Source: Flectonema sp. DT1601 (Eukaryota > Euglenozoa > Diplonemea > Diplonemida > Diplonemidae). From it: 64,000 bases of DNA. This document shows, one piece after another, positions 31,940 through 41,593 of this stretch. Below the pieces are notes generated by a model. It saw only the letters and a list, made by a program, of their open reading frames with translations, had not been told where the DNA came from and did no database searches. The position numbers were made by a program, and so were the translations under genes. The stretch covers positions 317,001 to 381,000 of the forward strand of contig OZ025825.1 in the NCBI GenBank assembly GCA_964019425.1. The letters are read 5' to 3'. Positions within the stretch are counted from its first letter, which is position 1. Every line of letters begins with the position of its first letter.

Positions 31940-34900
31940 TTAACTACGTTCGCTTTGCTCTCGAAAGACTGTACAATGAGTTTGGTGTGATCTTAAGCCT
32001 CGTAAATTAAATTGTCTTCCGGCCTGAGATTCCGTGGCACCACACGCAGTACAGATGAATAATCCCAAACAACTCAAACAAACATCATAATCACAGTCTT
32101 TTTGTCTACATTGGAATGCAAGATTATAAGTGGTTTGTGGCAAGTTGCGATCACAGATATTACAGTACATATTACTACTTACCTTCGCAAATTTCAGGTT
32201 GTGTCTTGCTGGACATAAGTGGAGCTCTTCTTTAAAGATTAGAATGTCTGAATCTTCTAATAAATTAATAAGTACATCCACAACTAGCTCTTCATCAATC
32301 GTATTAGAACTTGAGGAAGTAGTTGAGGAAGATGAATCGGAAGAGGTCACAGATACGGTTTCTGAGGTTAAATCTGAGCAACTTGACATTGTTGTGGCTG
32401 CTTTCATTTTGATCTCATCGAAGTACCAGTAATGCAACAGTTCGTAAACATCATAATTAACGTTGTCGAAGGTTAAAAGGTTCATAGTGGCACCCGCTTT
32501 CGATAGAAGAGTATCAGCGTCGACAAAATTAGGACACATTTTCGCTAATTCAGGTACTATTAAATTCATGAAAGCCTCATAATTCCATTGCGACATAGTA
32601 AATATGGTGCATTGTTTTCCGTGACTTCTCGGTAAAATTGGCATATAGTGCTCAGAAGTAGTATGGTACGCCATTACACCGATCGTACCCCAAAAATATG
32701 TATCTTGTGTACTGGCTGGGGAAATCCATCGTAAACTTTTTTCCTGCACGCTATTAATAGTGATTAGTATTAAAGAACAACCCATTTCATCTAAGAAAGC
32801 TTGAATATACACATGATCTGTATATGTATTACTGTCAAGTACATCTTCTGTGAATTTTTCATAATCTGTGTCTACAAAACTTTGGTATTGCGCCTTCTTT
32901 AAAGTCAGTCTACGATGTATAACTCTACGTACCCATTCAGCGTTTATGACTCCATTTTGACAAATTATTAGTGCCATAGATTCAAAGAAACAATTACCTG
33001 CTGTGTTTACCGAGGGTATTGTTAAGTCCCAGTCCATAGTTTCTAGTAGAGTTTTCATATCCCGAAACGTAAAATAAGAAACCAACTCGTCCAAATGTCC
33101 CAGATTCACCTTGGCATCCGAATTGGTAGGGGATGACAATTTTTGAACTAGGACAGCTGTTCTGTCGGTTTCAATTTCATCTTTTTCGATGGGCGGGTAC
33201 ATTATATAGTTTCTTTCACCAGTCGGGTAGTAATAATCTTTCTTCAAGCCTTCAAGGATCCGGTAGAAAAGATTGATGCATCTTTTATTGACAAAAGGAT
33301 ATTCTTCATAGAATTCGTCACAAAATTCCTTGTAGCCGGTTGATATGTGATGCTTTTTAAATTTTCTAGTAATCATCCGATAAATTATCCATTCAAACTC
33401 TATTAGTAGGTCAGAGAGGTTGTTACAAATCATGCTGGCTCTATACATCGCTCCTTTAACTATACCTTTGGGTATGGAATCAGGCATCGTGGAGTCTGCA
33501 TGCACGTACTGTAAAGGTTTGAAGTTCCACTCTTTCCGATGAACGGAGAGACGAATAAATTTCTTTTTCACTTTCACTTCTTCCCTTGCAATGTCTTCCT
33601 CGACCCGTATCCGTGCACCAAGAAACACCACATCATTACTATCTAGGGAGGTATCTTTGTAGTCCATGCCGTACATCTTTTGCGGCGGTGGTTTTGTCCC
33701 CCAGCATAAAAAATCATCAATATATCTTACTGTTAAAGTATGTGACTTCGCAATTTCCAGAGTTGACTGTTCTATAAATTTCTTCTCAACTGCATAACAA
33801 TACAAGTTAGCTAGAAGCGGGGAGGCATTACCCCCCATGGGTATCCCTTTCGTTTGACGGTAGCATTGATGACTACCAATCGGTTGGATTAAAGAATAGT
33901 CGATACACATGTCAATTAGTTTACCAATCATTTCGGAAGTGTATTCCTTTGTGTTTGCATCAACTCCGTCTGTGAAAAAGAAAGTCTTGGACTTTCCACG
34001 TGCTCTGCTATTTCGTGCAATATGTTTCTTACCGGAAAATCTAAAAGCTTCATCTACTGCTTCTTTGCAATTTCGTTTAAGTACCTTATGCTTCAGGTTG
34101 CTGTACATGGTGGTGAAGTCATAAGTTTTGGGTTCAGCGTATTTTAAAAATTCAGGGTAGTTGGATTTAATCCGTTGTATTACCTCATCTACTGAGTCAA
34201 CAATAAAATATTTTCTAACACCAGTCTTTACATATTCCATATGGTCCTTTGATTTTAGTGTGAGCAGTATTAACTTAATAATTCCAGTAAGTTCTTGTTG
34301 AGCGTGTGTCATTACATTGGATCGAAAAACTCTCTCTCTTGTATTGGTCAACTTCTTTGATTCGTCAGTCTCTTTGTCAGGTTCTTTCGTTTCCTCAATC
34401 AAAGTTTCACAGTTGACAGAAGTACCTGCAATCCATCTAAGGCGGATGTCTGGGATCTTATGCAGTTTAAAAATCCCATATAAGTACGGCACTGCGCCAG
34501 TGATTTTTGGAAATTTGAGTTCCTTATTTGTTTTCATTAACCCGTCTGTTAATACATTTTCTACTTGTTCGTAACTTTCCATTTCATTTTTCAATAGCTC
34601 ACAATAATAAGCTTTGCACATTACTGCGCAATCATGTCTTGCTTTATCCACTGGGAGGAATACGACATGTTTTTTTAGGTCCTTTAATTCTCTCATACAC
34701 TTTGCTAAAGTTGCATCGTTGGGTAAGGGTTTTAATTGTATTTGTGAAGTGAATTCTTCCTTCAGCCATCTATTTAAGACTTCGGCGTTTGCTTCTCTGT
34801 CGCTTTTAGTTGTCCCAATCATGAATCTCGTTACTTTTTCGGTAAATCTATCAGCTGCTTCATGAAGTTCTTGTGTCATCTCATGTTGTGAACAGTGAAT

Positions 34901-36226
34901 ACGGTAAAGCATTCCTAACTTTAGTACCTCTTTTAGTTGATCACTACATTTCAAAGAAGAACAATGTCCTGCAACATGTTTGGTATTACAATTATCTTCT
35001 TTGTATTGATAACAAGGACATTGTTTATCATTTAGTGGAGGTGACTTTTCTAACTCAATCGTATTTGTGTTAAATATTTTCGATCCTAAAGTTCTGCTGA
35101 GTCCATAGGATGTTTTGGTAGGTAAACCAGAGGGTAGTAACTTCTTATACTTTTCTTTTATGAATACTGCATTAAAGTCCATTTTCTTCACACAAGGGTG
35201 CAGCATCTTCAGACAAAACCAGTGGCAATCAACCACACGATTCTTTTTTCTTTCTCTTTTAATTTTAAGAGCCTCGTTGAGTGCTACAATGATTGCTTGC
35301 ATTTTATTATTTTCTTTCACTTCGTGACTTGCAAATCTTCGGATCCAGTGAAACATTCGTGAAATTCTTGTGAAAGACCAGTCTTTAATAACTTCAACAT
35401 TAAGTGCTTCAAGATTGCATAAATGCTGTAGTTGTTTCCTTAAGCCATAGAATAGGCGAAACTTTGGGTTCGGTCCGACATCAGTGATGATCACTCGACC
35501 ATTATTTATTTTCGTCCAATTTGAAGGGGGTTCGTTAGTATTCTTTTTCCGTCTTCTTCTTTTTATCTTTTCCGTCGGGACTTTCGTTCGTGTGGATGCT
35601 TTTTTGTTATTTTGTACTTTCTTCTTTCCCAGTATATTATAATGCGGTTTGAAATGACTGATCCAAAACCTCTCGGCTGGGTCAGCCATATTACGGAATA
35701 GGAAACTGTTGTTTTTCAGGAAGTCGGGTTCATTAATTACTTCCAGTGTCACTGGGAATAATGGATATTTTCTCTTACGTATGAATTTGTATAATGGTTG
35801 AGTACATTTCCCCTGTACTGAGCGATTGCTCCAGTGTTGTTTTTCTCGATCTCTCGCAGTTTTATAAGTTTGACCAACATAACGGATATGTCCTCTCTCA
35901 CACAATAAACCATAAATTACACCTTTACAATCTTGAGGCTGTGCTTCAAAAGAGAGTCCACGTTGTTGGCGTGCTGTCCTTAACTTCTTTGAATAGTTCT
36001 GTTCAAACTTTCGTCTTGCTTCTTTTAATGAAACTTCGTACTGATCATCTCTACGTTGGTTCTTTTCTAAGATCTTCCGGTCTTTAAATGCAACAGTGTG
36101 AACAGAACTTTCATCTTTGGCTCTGCGAACTACTGATTTGGCAATTCCAAACGGTATATGGTCAAGAGCTAAAGATAATTGGGATTTGGGAGGTGAAGTA
36201 TTTTGGGATAAATTATAATTTTGCAT
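31940..36226 (-). CDS. Penelope-like polyprotein: GIY-YIG nuclease, reverse transcriptase, OTU-like domain, zinc fingers
   Basis: 1428 residues without a break. A GIY-YIG nuclease fills about 100-200 (GVIYGLL 102-108, YVGQT 116-120, E185 in AERFW, N197). A Cys-rich segment follows (403-445). The RT spans about 520-900: PVDKAR in the place of the DKG motif, YGIFKLHK 583-590, motif A YDFTTMYSN with D703, motif B GIPMGGNASPLLANL 794-808, and motif C YIDD 835-838. An OTU-like cysteine protease covers about 1066-1200, with C1079 in AGNCFF and H1193 in EHYMPIL; Ala replaces the Asp usual before GNC. An acidic Ser-rich linker (1280-1312) leads to Cys fingers (1338-1386) and a C2H2-like pair (C1392, C1395, H1414, then H/C). 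N-terminal GIY-YIG matches the Naiad/Chlamys clade, whereas most Penelope elements carry it C-terminally. Confidence 0.92.
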   Translation of the reverse strand: MQNYNLSQNTSPPKSQLSLALDHIPFGIAKSVVRRAKDESSVHTVAFKDRKILEKNQRRDDQYEVSLKEARRKFEQNYSKKLRTARQQRGLSFEAQPQDCKGVIYGLLCERGHIRYVGQTYKTARDREKQHWSNRSVQGKCTQPLYKFIRKRKYPLFPVTLEVINEPDFLKNNSFLFRNMADPAERFWISHFKPHYNILGKKKVQNNKKASTRTKVPTEKIKRRRRKKNTNEPPSNWTKINNGRVIITDVGPNPKFRLFYGLRKQLQHLCNLEALNVEVIKDWSFTRISRMFHWIRRFASHEVKENNKMQAIIVALNEALKIKRERKKNRVVDCHWFCLKMLHPCVKKMDFNAVFIKEKYKKLLPSGLPTKTSYGLSRTLGSKIFNTNTIELEKSPPLNDKQCPCYQYKEDNCNTKHVAGHCSSLKCSDQLKEVLKLGMLYRIHCSQHEMTQELHEAADRFTEKVTRFMIGTTKSDREANAEVLNRWLKEEFTSQIQLKPLPNDATLAKCMRELKDLKKHVVFLPVDKARHDCAVMCKAYYCELLKNEMESYEQVENVLTDGLMKTNKELKFPKITGAVPYLYGIFKLHKIPDIRLRWIAGTSVNCETLIEETKEPDKETDESKKLTNTRERVFRSNVMTHAQQELTGIIKLILLTLKSKDHMEYVKTGVRKYFIVDSVDEVIQRIKSNYPEFLKYAEPKTYDFTTMYSNLKHKVLKRNCKEAVDEAFRFSGKKHIARNSRARGKSKTFFFTDGVDANTKEYTSEMIGKLIDMCIDYSLIQPIGSHQCYRQTKGIPMGGNASPLLANLYCYAVEKKFIEQSTLEIAKSHTLTVRYIDDFLCWGTKPPPQKMYGMDYKDTSLDSNDVVFLGARIRVEEDIAREEVKVKKKFIRLSVHRKEWNFKPLQYVHADSTMPDSIPKGIVKGAMYRASMICNNLSDLLIEFEWIIYRMITRKFKKHHISTGYKEFCDEFYEEYPFVNKRCINLFYRILEGLKKDYYYPTGERNYIMYPPIEKDEIETDRTAVLVQKLSSPTNSDAKVNLGHLDELVSYFTFRDMKTLLETMDWDLTIPSVNTAGNCFFESMALIICQNGVINAEWVRRVIHRRLTLKKAQYQSFVDTDYEKFTEDVLDSNTYTDHVYIQAFLDEMGCSLILITINSVQEKSLRWISPASTQDTYFWGTIGVMAYHTTSEHYMPILPRSHGKQCTIFTMSQWNYEAFMNLIVPELAKMCPNFVDADTLLSKAGATMNLLTFDNVNYDVYELLHYWYFDEIKMKAATTMSSCSDLTSETVSVTSSDSSSSTTSSSSNTIDEELVVDVLINLLEDSDILIFKEELHLCPARHNLKFAKVSSNMYCNICDRNLPQTTYNLAFQCRQKDCDYDVCLSCLGLFICTACGATESQAGRQFNLRGLRSHQTHCTVFREQSERS

Positions 36227-37247
36227 GAGTGTTATTAATAAAGGTAACTGTTAACTCTAAAATGGTTAACTATTTTTTTGGGAAGCTTGACCCTAAAACT
36301 GCTTTTTTAAGAAAATAAAAATGGTAAAAATTAAATAAAAATAATGAAAAGAGATTAAAGCTTTCTCAAGAAGGCTAAGGAAATGAAAGGGAAAAAGGTT
36401 GTCAGGGGATTATTGAAAGCAGGGGATGAAGGTCGGGTCAGGGCTACTTCCCAGCCACAAAACCTTCATCCTAAAACCCCTGCAGCACTTGATGACTGCT
36501 CCTCATCTAATATGGGATCTAACCTACTAGTCCGCAGACGACTACCCTACTGACGGTGTTCCTATTAGTCAGTCAATAGTGTCCATCTACGACAGCGGGT
36601 CATCAAATACACAAGATAATAGAAAGAGAAAGAAAAGAGAGAATTGACTAACCCTGTACTGAACAACCATCTCAGAACGGAAGACGGTTGTTGACAATAA
36701 ATATTTATTGAACATTTTAAAAAAAATAAAAAAAATTAAAAAAGTAAACTTAAACTTAATCTTCGTTGAAGATCTCGAAATTAATTCGTACTCATATCTC
36801 TGAATAAGGTACATAATATTATGTGTCCCAAATTCCAATTAAAATTCATAGTAATTCATCATGGCGGTACATTTGTACTCCGAATCAGCCAAATTATTCA
36901 GTACCAATTGGTACTTAGGACTAAGTTTACAGCTTTGAATTGTATATACTCTTCTTAGCTGCAACTGCCTCTAAATAAACATTTAAAATCAACCAAATTA
37001 TTATTGAAAAACACAGTAGAAACGATTATAACTTTAAAACAAATTTCTTCCAAACAAACGAACGATAACCAACCGAAGATACGCCCTTAAAGAAACAGGT
37101 AACAAAAGCTACCGTTTAGTTCAAATCCTCACACTTTATGGAGGGATGAGGCGTATAATAAAATATGAAATACAAATCCATGCAATTCATTTATTTTGAT
37201 ACATACTCCACACGAAGGCATGATTGTCCTCCGGGTATATGTATAAG
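36227..37247 (-). other. Penelope element leader
   Basis: About 1.0 kb between the right pseudo-LTR and the ORF start, non-coding. The element's promoter is expected in the upstream repeat or here, but no specific motif is recognised. A 13-base AT-rich core and a short region around 36440-36580 with balanced composition are the only visible contrasts. Confidence 0.5.
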
Positions 37248-37561
37248 GGGGGTAACTTGATACTAATATTAAATGGAAAGCAACTTGAAACTGGCAAAAA
37301 CGAGAATAGGGTTCGGCCAAACCTGGTTGCAATATAAGAAATCAACAGTTGGTATCGATAGAAAATCCCATATGTGCTGTCGAATATGGGGATTCGGGGG
37401 CCACGTACTACAGGTTGAGCACCCCATGCCCTGTAGCCCGTTACAGCTTAAAATAGTATTCCTTCACACTTCAAAGGTAAATAAATATTAAAGGAAAATT
37501 AAAAAAAGAAAACTATTTTTGCAAAAATAATAAAAGAAATAAAGAATAAAAATAAAATATA
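37248..37561 (-). repeat. Penelope pseudo-LTR, right copy
   Basis: Identical in all 314 positions to the left copy, including the same 72-codon chance open frame. It is followed directly by GGGGGGAAAAG. Confidence 0.92.
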
Positions 37562-37736
37562 GGGGGGAAAAGAAATCACAATTTTTTTTTTTTTCCACCA
37601 ATTATGCTATTGAGCATGCGCTCGTTGAAGGATCGTGATTTCGTCGCAAGCAACCAACAGACTATTCTAAAAGGTAAGAAACCAGCGATATCAACACGAC
37701 CAATAACATAAAGCAGAGATAAATTAAAATAAAATA

Positions 37737-38207
37737 TTATTTCGACGCCTTTGAGTAATTGTGAAGACGCATTCCAATTCGAGTCACCTGCGAATGACTG
37801 ACATAAAGTTCCCATCGTAAATGAATTAAAGTAATTTTTTCCATGTAGTTTAAATCACATAAAGAAACCAATCCAATCTTAGCATAAGAAGAGTTATCTA
37901 AACAATAATCGTTCAGTGTTTTGTCAGCGATCACTAAGCAGGCTAGTAGTATTCTGTGAACCGTTAGTTTCGTTAAAGGAATTCCTTTTGATAGCAATCG
38001 AGAAATCAATTCTGATGCAGTCATCCAAGTGCTTTTATCTTCAACAACCGAGTATAGGGTTTCAATATAACTTTTAACATCCACTGCGGGTATTTCTACA
38101 CTCTCAAGAGCACTGAGAGGATCATCGCTATTCAAAGTCTGACTGCTTCCTTGACTTGCAACAGCCATTGCAGTTCCTAATCCGTCCAACCAGCTTGGTA
38201 CTCGCAT
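37737..38207 (-). CDS. PHO80-type cyclin
   Basis: 156 residues. The core reads VHRILLACLVIADKTLNDY followed by NSSYAKIGLVSL, matching the PHO80/P-type cyclin pattern in which a conserved HRLLL...A.K...D helix precedes NN.YAK.GG. A leading helix (SYIETLYSVVED, then ISRLLSKGIPL) fits the start of the cyclin box. Kinetoplastids use several such cyclins with CDK-related kinases in the cell cycle. The protein is slightly short at the C-terminus, and the GG usually seen after AK.G is GL here. It lies just outside the Penelope insertion, 175 bases from its right repeat. A partial copy of its 5' end lies immediately upstream. Confidence 0.85.
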   Translation of the reverse strand: MRVPSWLDGLGTAMAVASQGSSQTLNSDDPLSALESVEIPAVDVKSYIETLYSVVEDKSTWMTASELISRLLSKGIPLTKLTVHRILLACLVIADKTLNDYCLDNSSYAKIGLVSLCDLNYMEKITLIHLRWELYVSHSQVTRIGMRLHNYSKASK

Positions 38208-38265
38208 GATTGTGTTGTGTTCTGTTTTAAGATTTATATAGTTAGTACTTCACTACCCGTTTTAC

Positions 38266-38406
38266 TTATTTATTTATTATTATTTTTTTTTTTTTTCCAC
38301 TCTCAAGGGCACTCAGAAGATTATTGCAATTCAAAGTCTGACTGCTTCGTTGACATGCAACAGCCATTGCAGTTTCCAGACCGTCCAACCAGGTTGGTAC
38401 TCGCAT
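38266..38406 (-). pseudogene. Truncated duplicate of the cyclin 5' end
   Basis: A 199-base tandem duplication placed a second copy of the cyclin leader and first codons upstream. It starts MRVPTWLDGLETAMAVA versus MRVPSWLDGLGTAMAVA in the gene, then runs into an A tract and stops after 46 codons. Divergence of roughly 10-15 per cent shows the duplication is not fresh. The duplicated leader could act as a second trans-splice region or an upstream reading frame. Confidence 0.8.
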
Positions 38407-38982
38407 GATTGTGTTGTGTTCTGTTTTAAGGTTTACATAGTTAGTACCTTGCTATCCGTTTTATTTATTTATTTTTTTTTCTAACTCATGGTTTGACATA
38501 TCCCTATATGAGAGAAATATTTGATGATTTTTAATTCTTTTTAATTTTTTTCTTTTCATCTACGTAAATCGCAAAAAAACAACAACAACAATAAACAAAC
38601 AAACAAACATTTCTACATTCATTGCTACAGGGGTTGAGGCTTGGTGTTATTTCTTCTTTCCTTGCATCATTTTTTTTTTTTTTAATTTTACTATTTTTTT
38701 TTCGATTTTTCGTCGCCTTATACGGGAATGGGAGCAAGCTTCACGGATACAAACAAGAAGAAGCAAACAAGGGAGGAATTAAGGTTGGGAAGGGATGCAC
38801 ACATTAAATGTGTCTCATAAAAAAAAGACATGACCAGTAAAATAATAATGGACAACAAAATATGGAGAAAAAAAAAGGGCACTCACACAAACTACAAGTA
38901 GTACGATAGATGACAAAACTAAACTGTGATAAGGAAGGGCTTTATAAACAATCTCTTGTTCATATTAAATATAAATAGATGT
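38407..38982. other. Intergenic spacer between BILBO1-like and cyclin genes
   Basis: AT-rich sequence with the rest of the duplicated cyclin leader (to about 38480), an AAAC repeat near 38592-38609 and T runs. No gene is seen. Confidence 0.5.
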
Positions 38983-40578
38983 TTACTTCATGTAGTGTGG
39001 TGATCCAGGGCTGTAGTAGAGCTTGTTCCAAGCCTCACGCTCAGCAGCCTCGGCATCTTCCTTCTGTCTGCGAAGTTCATCCGCACGACGTTTTGCAGAT
39101 TCGTACTCACGGCGAGCGTTATCACCAGCAGGACTTGGTGGCTGAGTGTACATCTGTTGCTGAGGTGGCGGAGAGTAACTCATCATTGCTGCTGCGCGCT
39201 CAGCAGCAGCACGTTCTGCTGCATCCCGTTGAGCACGTTCAGCGGCTTCTCTGGCTGCCTGCTGTTGTGCTGCCTGCTGGGCAGCTTGTTGAGCGGCCTG
39301 GGCAGCTGCAACTCTCTCAGCCGCCTCTCTCTGCGCTCTCTCTTGTTCAGCAGCTTCTCTCTGAGCAGCAGCAGCTGCAGCCGCGGCCTGCTGTGCCTGA
39401 ACCGCTGCCTGCTCGGCTGCTCTCGCCTGTCTTACTTCTGCTTCAGCAGCCTGCGCGACTTCATGCGCCTGTCTGATTGCAGCCTGCTGCTGTGCCGCAT
39501 GTTGCTCTGCAGCGTACTGAGCCGCAGCTTCCGTGTCAGCTTGTTGCTGGGCTGCGTGCTGCTGGTGTTGAGCCTGCTGAAGCGCATTTTCTGCCGCCTT
39601 CTTTTGTTGATCGGCGGCGTTAATAGCTGCCTGAGCTGCATCGACAGCGGCAGCCTGTTCACTCGCATGTTGCCGGGCGGCAGCATGTTGATGAGCATGT
39701 TGCTGCGCGATATTCGCCGCATGTTCTGCTGCGGTTTGATGATCTACTGCAGCCCTCGTCGCGTCATCCTTGCGACGGTTCGCTTCATCAGATCTCGCCT
39801 GCAGGTAATCCTTTTCTTGCTTTTCTCTTCCACCTCCAGGAATCCAGGAGTCGTTGTAGAACTTGCGAAGCTCATTCTGACGAGCCATTTGATCATCATA
39901 TCCAGGAGGGGAGTTAGGAGCACTACCTACCATGTCACGCATTCTAAAGAATAAAGCATCAACAACTGATGGACAACGAACAGCGAAGTTTACCCACTCG
40001 TCATATGTAATGTGACGCGATGAGTTGGCATCAGCGAGGGTGAAGAGCTCACCAGCGCTGGAGTTGTTGAATTCCATGTCGCAACGACGAAAGGCAGCTT
40101 CAAGATCTTGGTAGACAAGATATCCTTTGTCTTGGCCATCAATTTGAAAAAACACGGATCTCAACTTCTCTGAAAGAGTTGGTGGCACACCAGCATCAGC
40201 TGCAATACGTGCCCGTCTTGGGGATCCCAGCGGCGTGGTCCAGGTGACTGTTGGTTTTTCGGCTTGTGGAATGACACCCTGAGCATCACTGTGCCAAATA
40301 CTCTCCGGCTGAAAACACCAAATCTGAACTCCGTGCTTGAGCTGTTCCTCATTGTAAAGATCAACCCATCTGAGTAACTTATCATCGAATAGTTGAAAGG
40401 TTTCAATCTTGTAAGGCATATCAGGATATCCTGCTGGTCTTGATGATCTACTCCTAGTGTCAAAGTACGACTCAGCAGCCGCAGTCAGCTCAGCAACAGT
40501 TGGTCTGGAAGGAAAGTTCAAAGTAGTATTGCATTTGGTACCAAACAAGTCGGTTCCGATATCAATGTGGAATGCCAT
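38983..40578 (-). CDS. BILBO1-like flagellar pocket collar protein
   Basis: 531 residues (Trypanosoma brucei BILBO1 is 587). Residues 1-110 match the globular N-terminal domain: MAFHIDIGTDLF, LNFPSRPTVAEL, LLRWVDLYNEEQL with W71, and CFQPESIWH (88-96). Two EF-hand loops follow at 147-158 (DGQDKGYLVYQD) and 183-194 (DANSSRHITYDE); the second has less standard ligands. From about 254 to 526 comes a long coiled coil unusually rich in Ala, Gln and Glu, interrupted by a Pro/Gln patch near 470. BILBO1 polymerises into the ring at the neck of the flagellar pocket. The match to the N-terminal domain and domain order is convincing; a BILBO1 paralogue is possible. It is the most upstream host gene in the window. 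Confidence 0.9.
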   Translation of the reverse strand: MAFHIDIGTDLFGTKCNTTLNFPSRPTVAELTAAAESYFDTRSRSSRPAGYPDMPYKIETFQLFDDKLLRWVDLYNEEQLKHGVQIWCFQPESIWHSDAQGVIPQAEKPTVTWTTPLGSPRRARIAADAGVPPTLSEKLRSVFFQIDGQDKGYLVYQDLEAAFRRCDMEFNNSSAGELFTLADANSSRHITYDEWVNFAVRCPSVVDALFFRMRDMVGSAPNSPPGYDDQMARQNELRKFYNDSWIPGGGREKQEKDYLQARSDEANRRKDDATRAAVDHQTAAEHAANIAQQHAHQHAAARQHASEQAAAVDAAQAAINAADQQKKAAENALQQAQHQQHAAQQQADTEAAAQYAAEQHAAQQQAAIRQAHEVAQAAEAEVRQARAAEQAAVQAQQAAAAAAAAQREAAEQERAQREAAERVAAAQAAQQAAQQAAQQQAAREAAERAQRDAAERAAAERAAAMMSYSPPPQQQMYTQPPSPAGDNARREYESAKRRADELRRQKEDAEAAEREAWNKLYYSPGSPHYMK

Positions 40579-41593
40579 GTTGTTAATGTAAATATAATTA
40601 AAGCTGTTTTAAGTAAAATATCAAACAATACCAGTGACATAAACCTATCTCAGATTAGGTACAAGTTAACATACGTTTTCAGGGTAGTATTTCTGTGAGA
40701 CTAGTGAAGTTTAATACGAAATTGGCTTGGAAGGAAATAAGAAGAAAAAACAACGCGGAGATTGCGATGGAAAAAAAGAAAACCCCACCAAAAAAAAAGG
40801 GGGGGGGGAAAAAAGAAGAAAAAAAAAGCAAAAAACTGTTGCCCTTGCCAGAGATTTCTGCTGAATATGAAAAGGAAAGCGAACTTTTTTTTTTCTTTTT
40901 CTTTTTTTTTTTTTTCCCCTCTCCCCTTTTGCTTCGCTTGTTTGAAGTTGGACAGTATGTTTTGATTAATGTCGTCCCTTGCGATTCCATAGACTTTAAC
41001 ATGGAAACGTGCCGACACAATGTGATCATCAAATCACACAAGTCAGCATTGAAAAAAAGGAACAGAAAAAGAAGAAATCAAAAAAGAAAGGGAAAAAAAA
41101 AAAAAAAAAAAAAAGTAACGTCTGAAATTAGAAATTATCAGCTCTCCGTCGCGCAAGGGGGGGAGGAATCACAAGTCGCAAGGCGGCTTCTCGCAAACAG
41201 ATCACCCACCGTGTTAACTACGGTAGTTGACCCTAACGGAGTCATTGCGTTGACCAACATAAAAGGATCCTACGTTGATATACCATACTTTTATAGTCAG
41301 TTGCTCTTGTCCTACTTTCTTTGTTTTTTGTTTTGTTTTTTTTGCTTTTCCTTTTTTTTTTTTTTATTATTCCTAAGAACAGTAGCAGATGGTCAATTCC
41401 AATGATAGCAAATGTTATAAATCAGAAAAGCACGTAGTCAAAAGCACATAATTAATAAGGAACAAGCGACTCTGCCGGAGTCTTTTTTGAGGGAACACAA
41501 GAAACTCTAAACGAAAGATAATAATACAACTGCCGCTCAAATTGAGAGAATAAATTAATACCAGAATTTGCAATCTCTAAAATTTCAATTGCT
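40579..41593. other. Gene-free region upstream of BILBO1-like gene
   Basis: Purine- and pyrimidine-rich blocks (for example 40735-40840 and 41040-41115 purine, 40885-40920 pyrimidine), then AT-rich sequence. Open frames here translate these tracts. This is the junction between the unidirectional gene cluster and the macrosatellite, so it may contain a transcription start; no motif is visible. Confidence 0.5.

Larger units (their letters stand above)
31559..37561 (-). mobile_element. Penelope-like retroelement with N-terminal GIY-YIG (Naiad/Chlamys-like), apparently intact
   Basis: A 6.0-kb unit made of identical 314-bp direct repeats at both ends, a 1.0-kb leader (36227-37247) and a single 1428-codon minus-strand gene that ends 68 bases before the left repeat. 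Penelope-like elements typically carry such direct 'pseudo-LTR' repeats. Runs of five or six G adjoin each repeat: 31559-31563, 37247-37252 and just after 37561. They may be a short target duplication or part of the repeat. The identical repeats and open gene point to very recent insertion. It is not an LTR retrotransposon: no protease, integrase or primer-binding site is seen. Confidence 0.9.

Noticed and set aside
31559-37561. LTR retrotransposon
   Set aside because: The direct repeats flank a gene with GIY-YIG and a Penelope-type RT, with no gag, aspartic protease, integrase, primer-binding site or polypurine tract. The repeats are pseudo-LTRs.
39157-39954. Plus-strand 265-codon Leu/Cys/Ser-rich frame
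   Set aside because: It is the antisense shadow of the Ala/Gln-rich coiled coil of the BILBO1-like protein.
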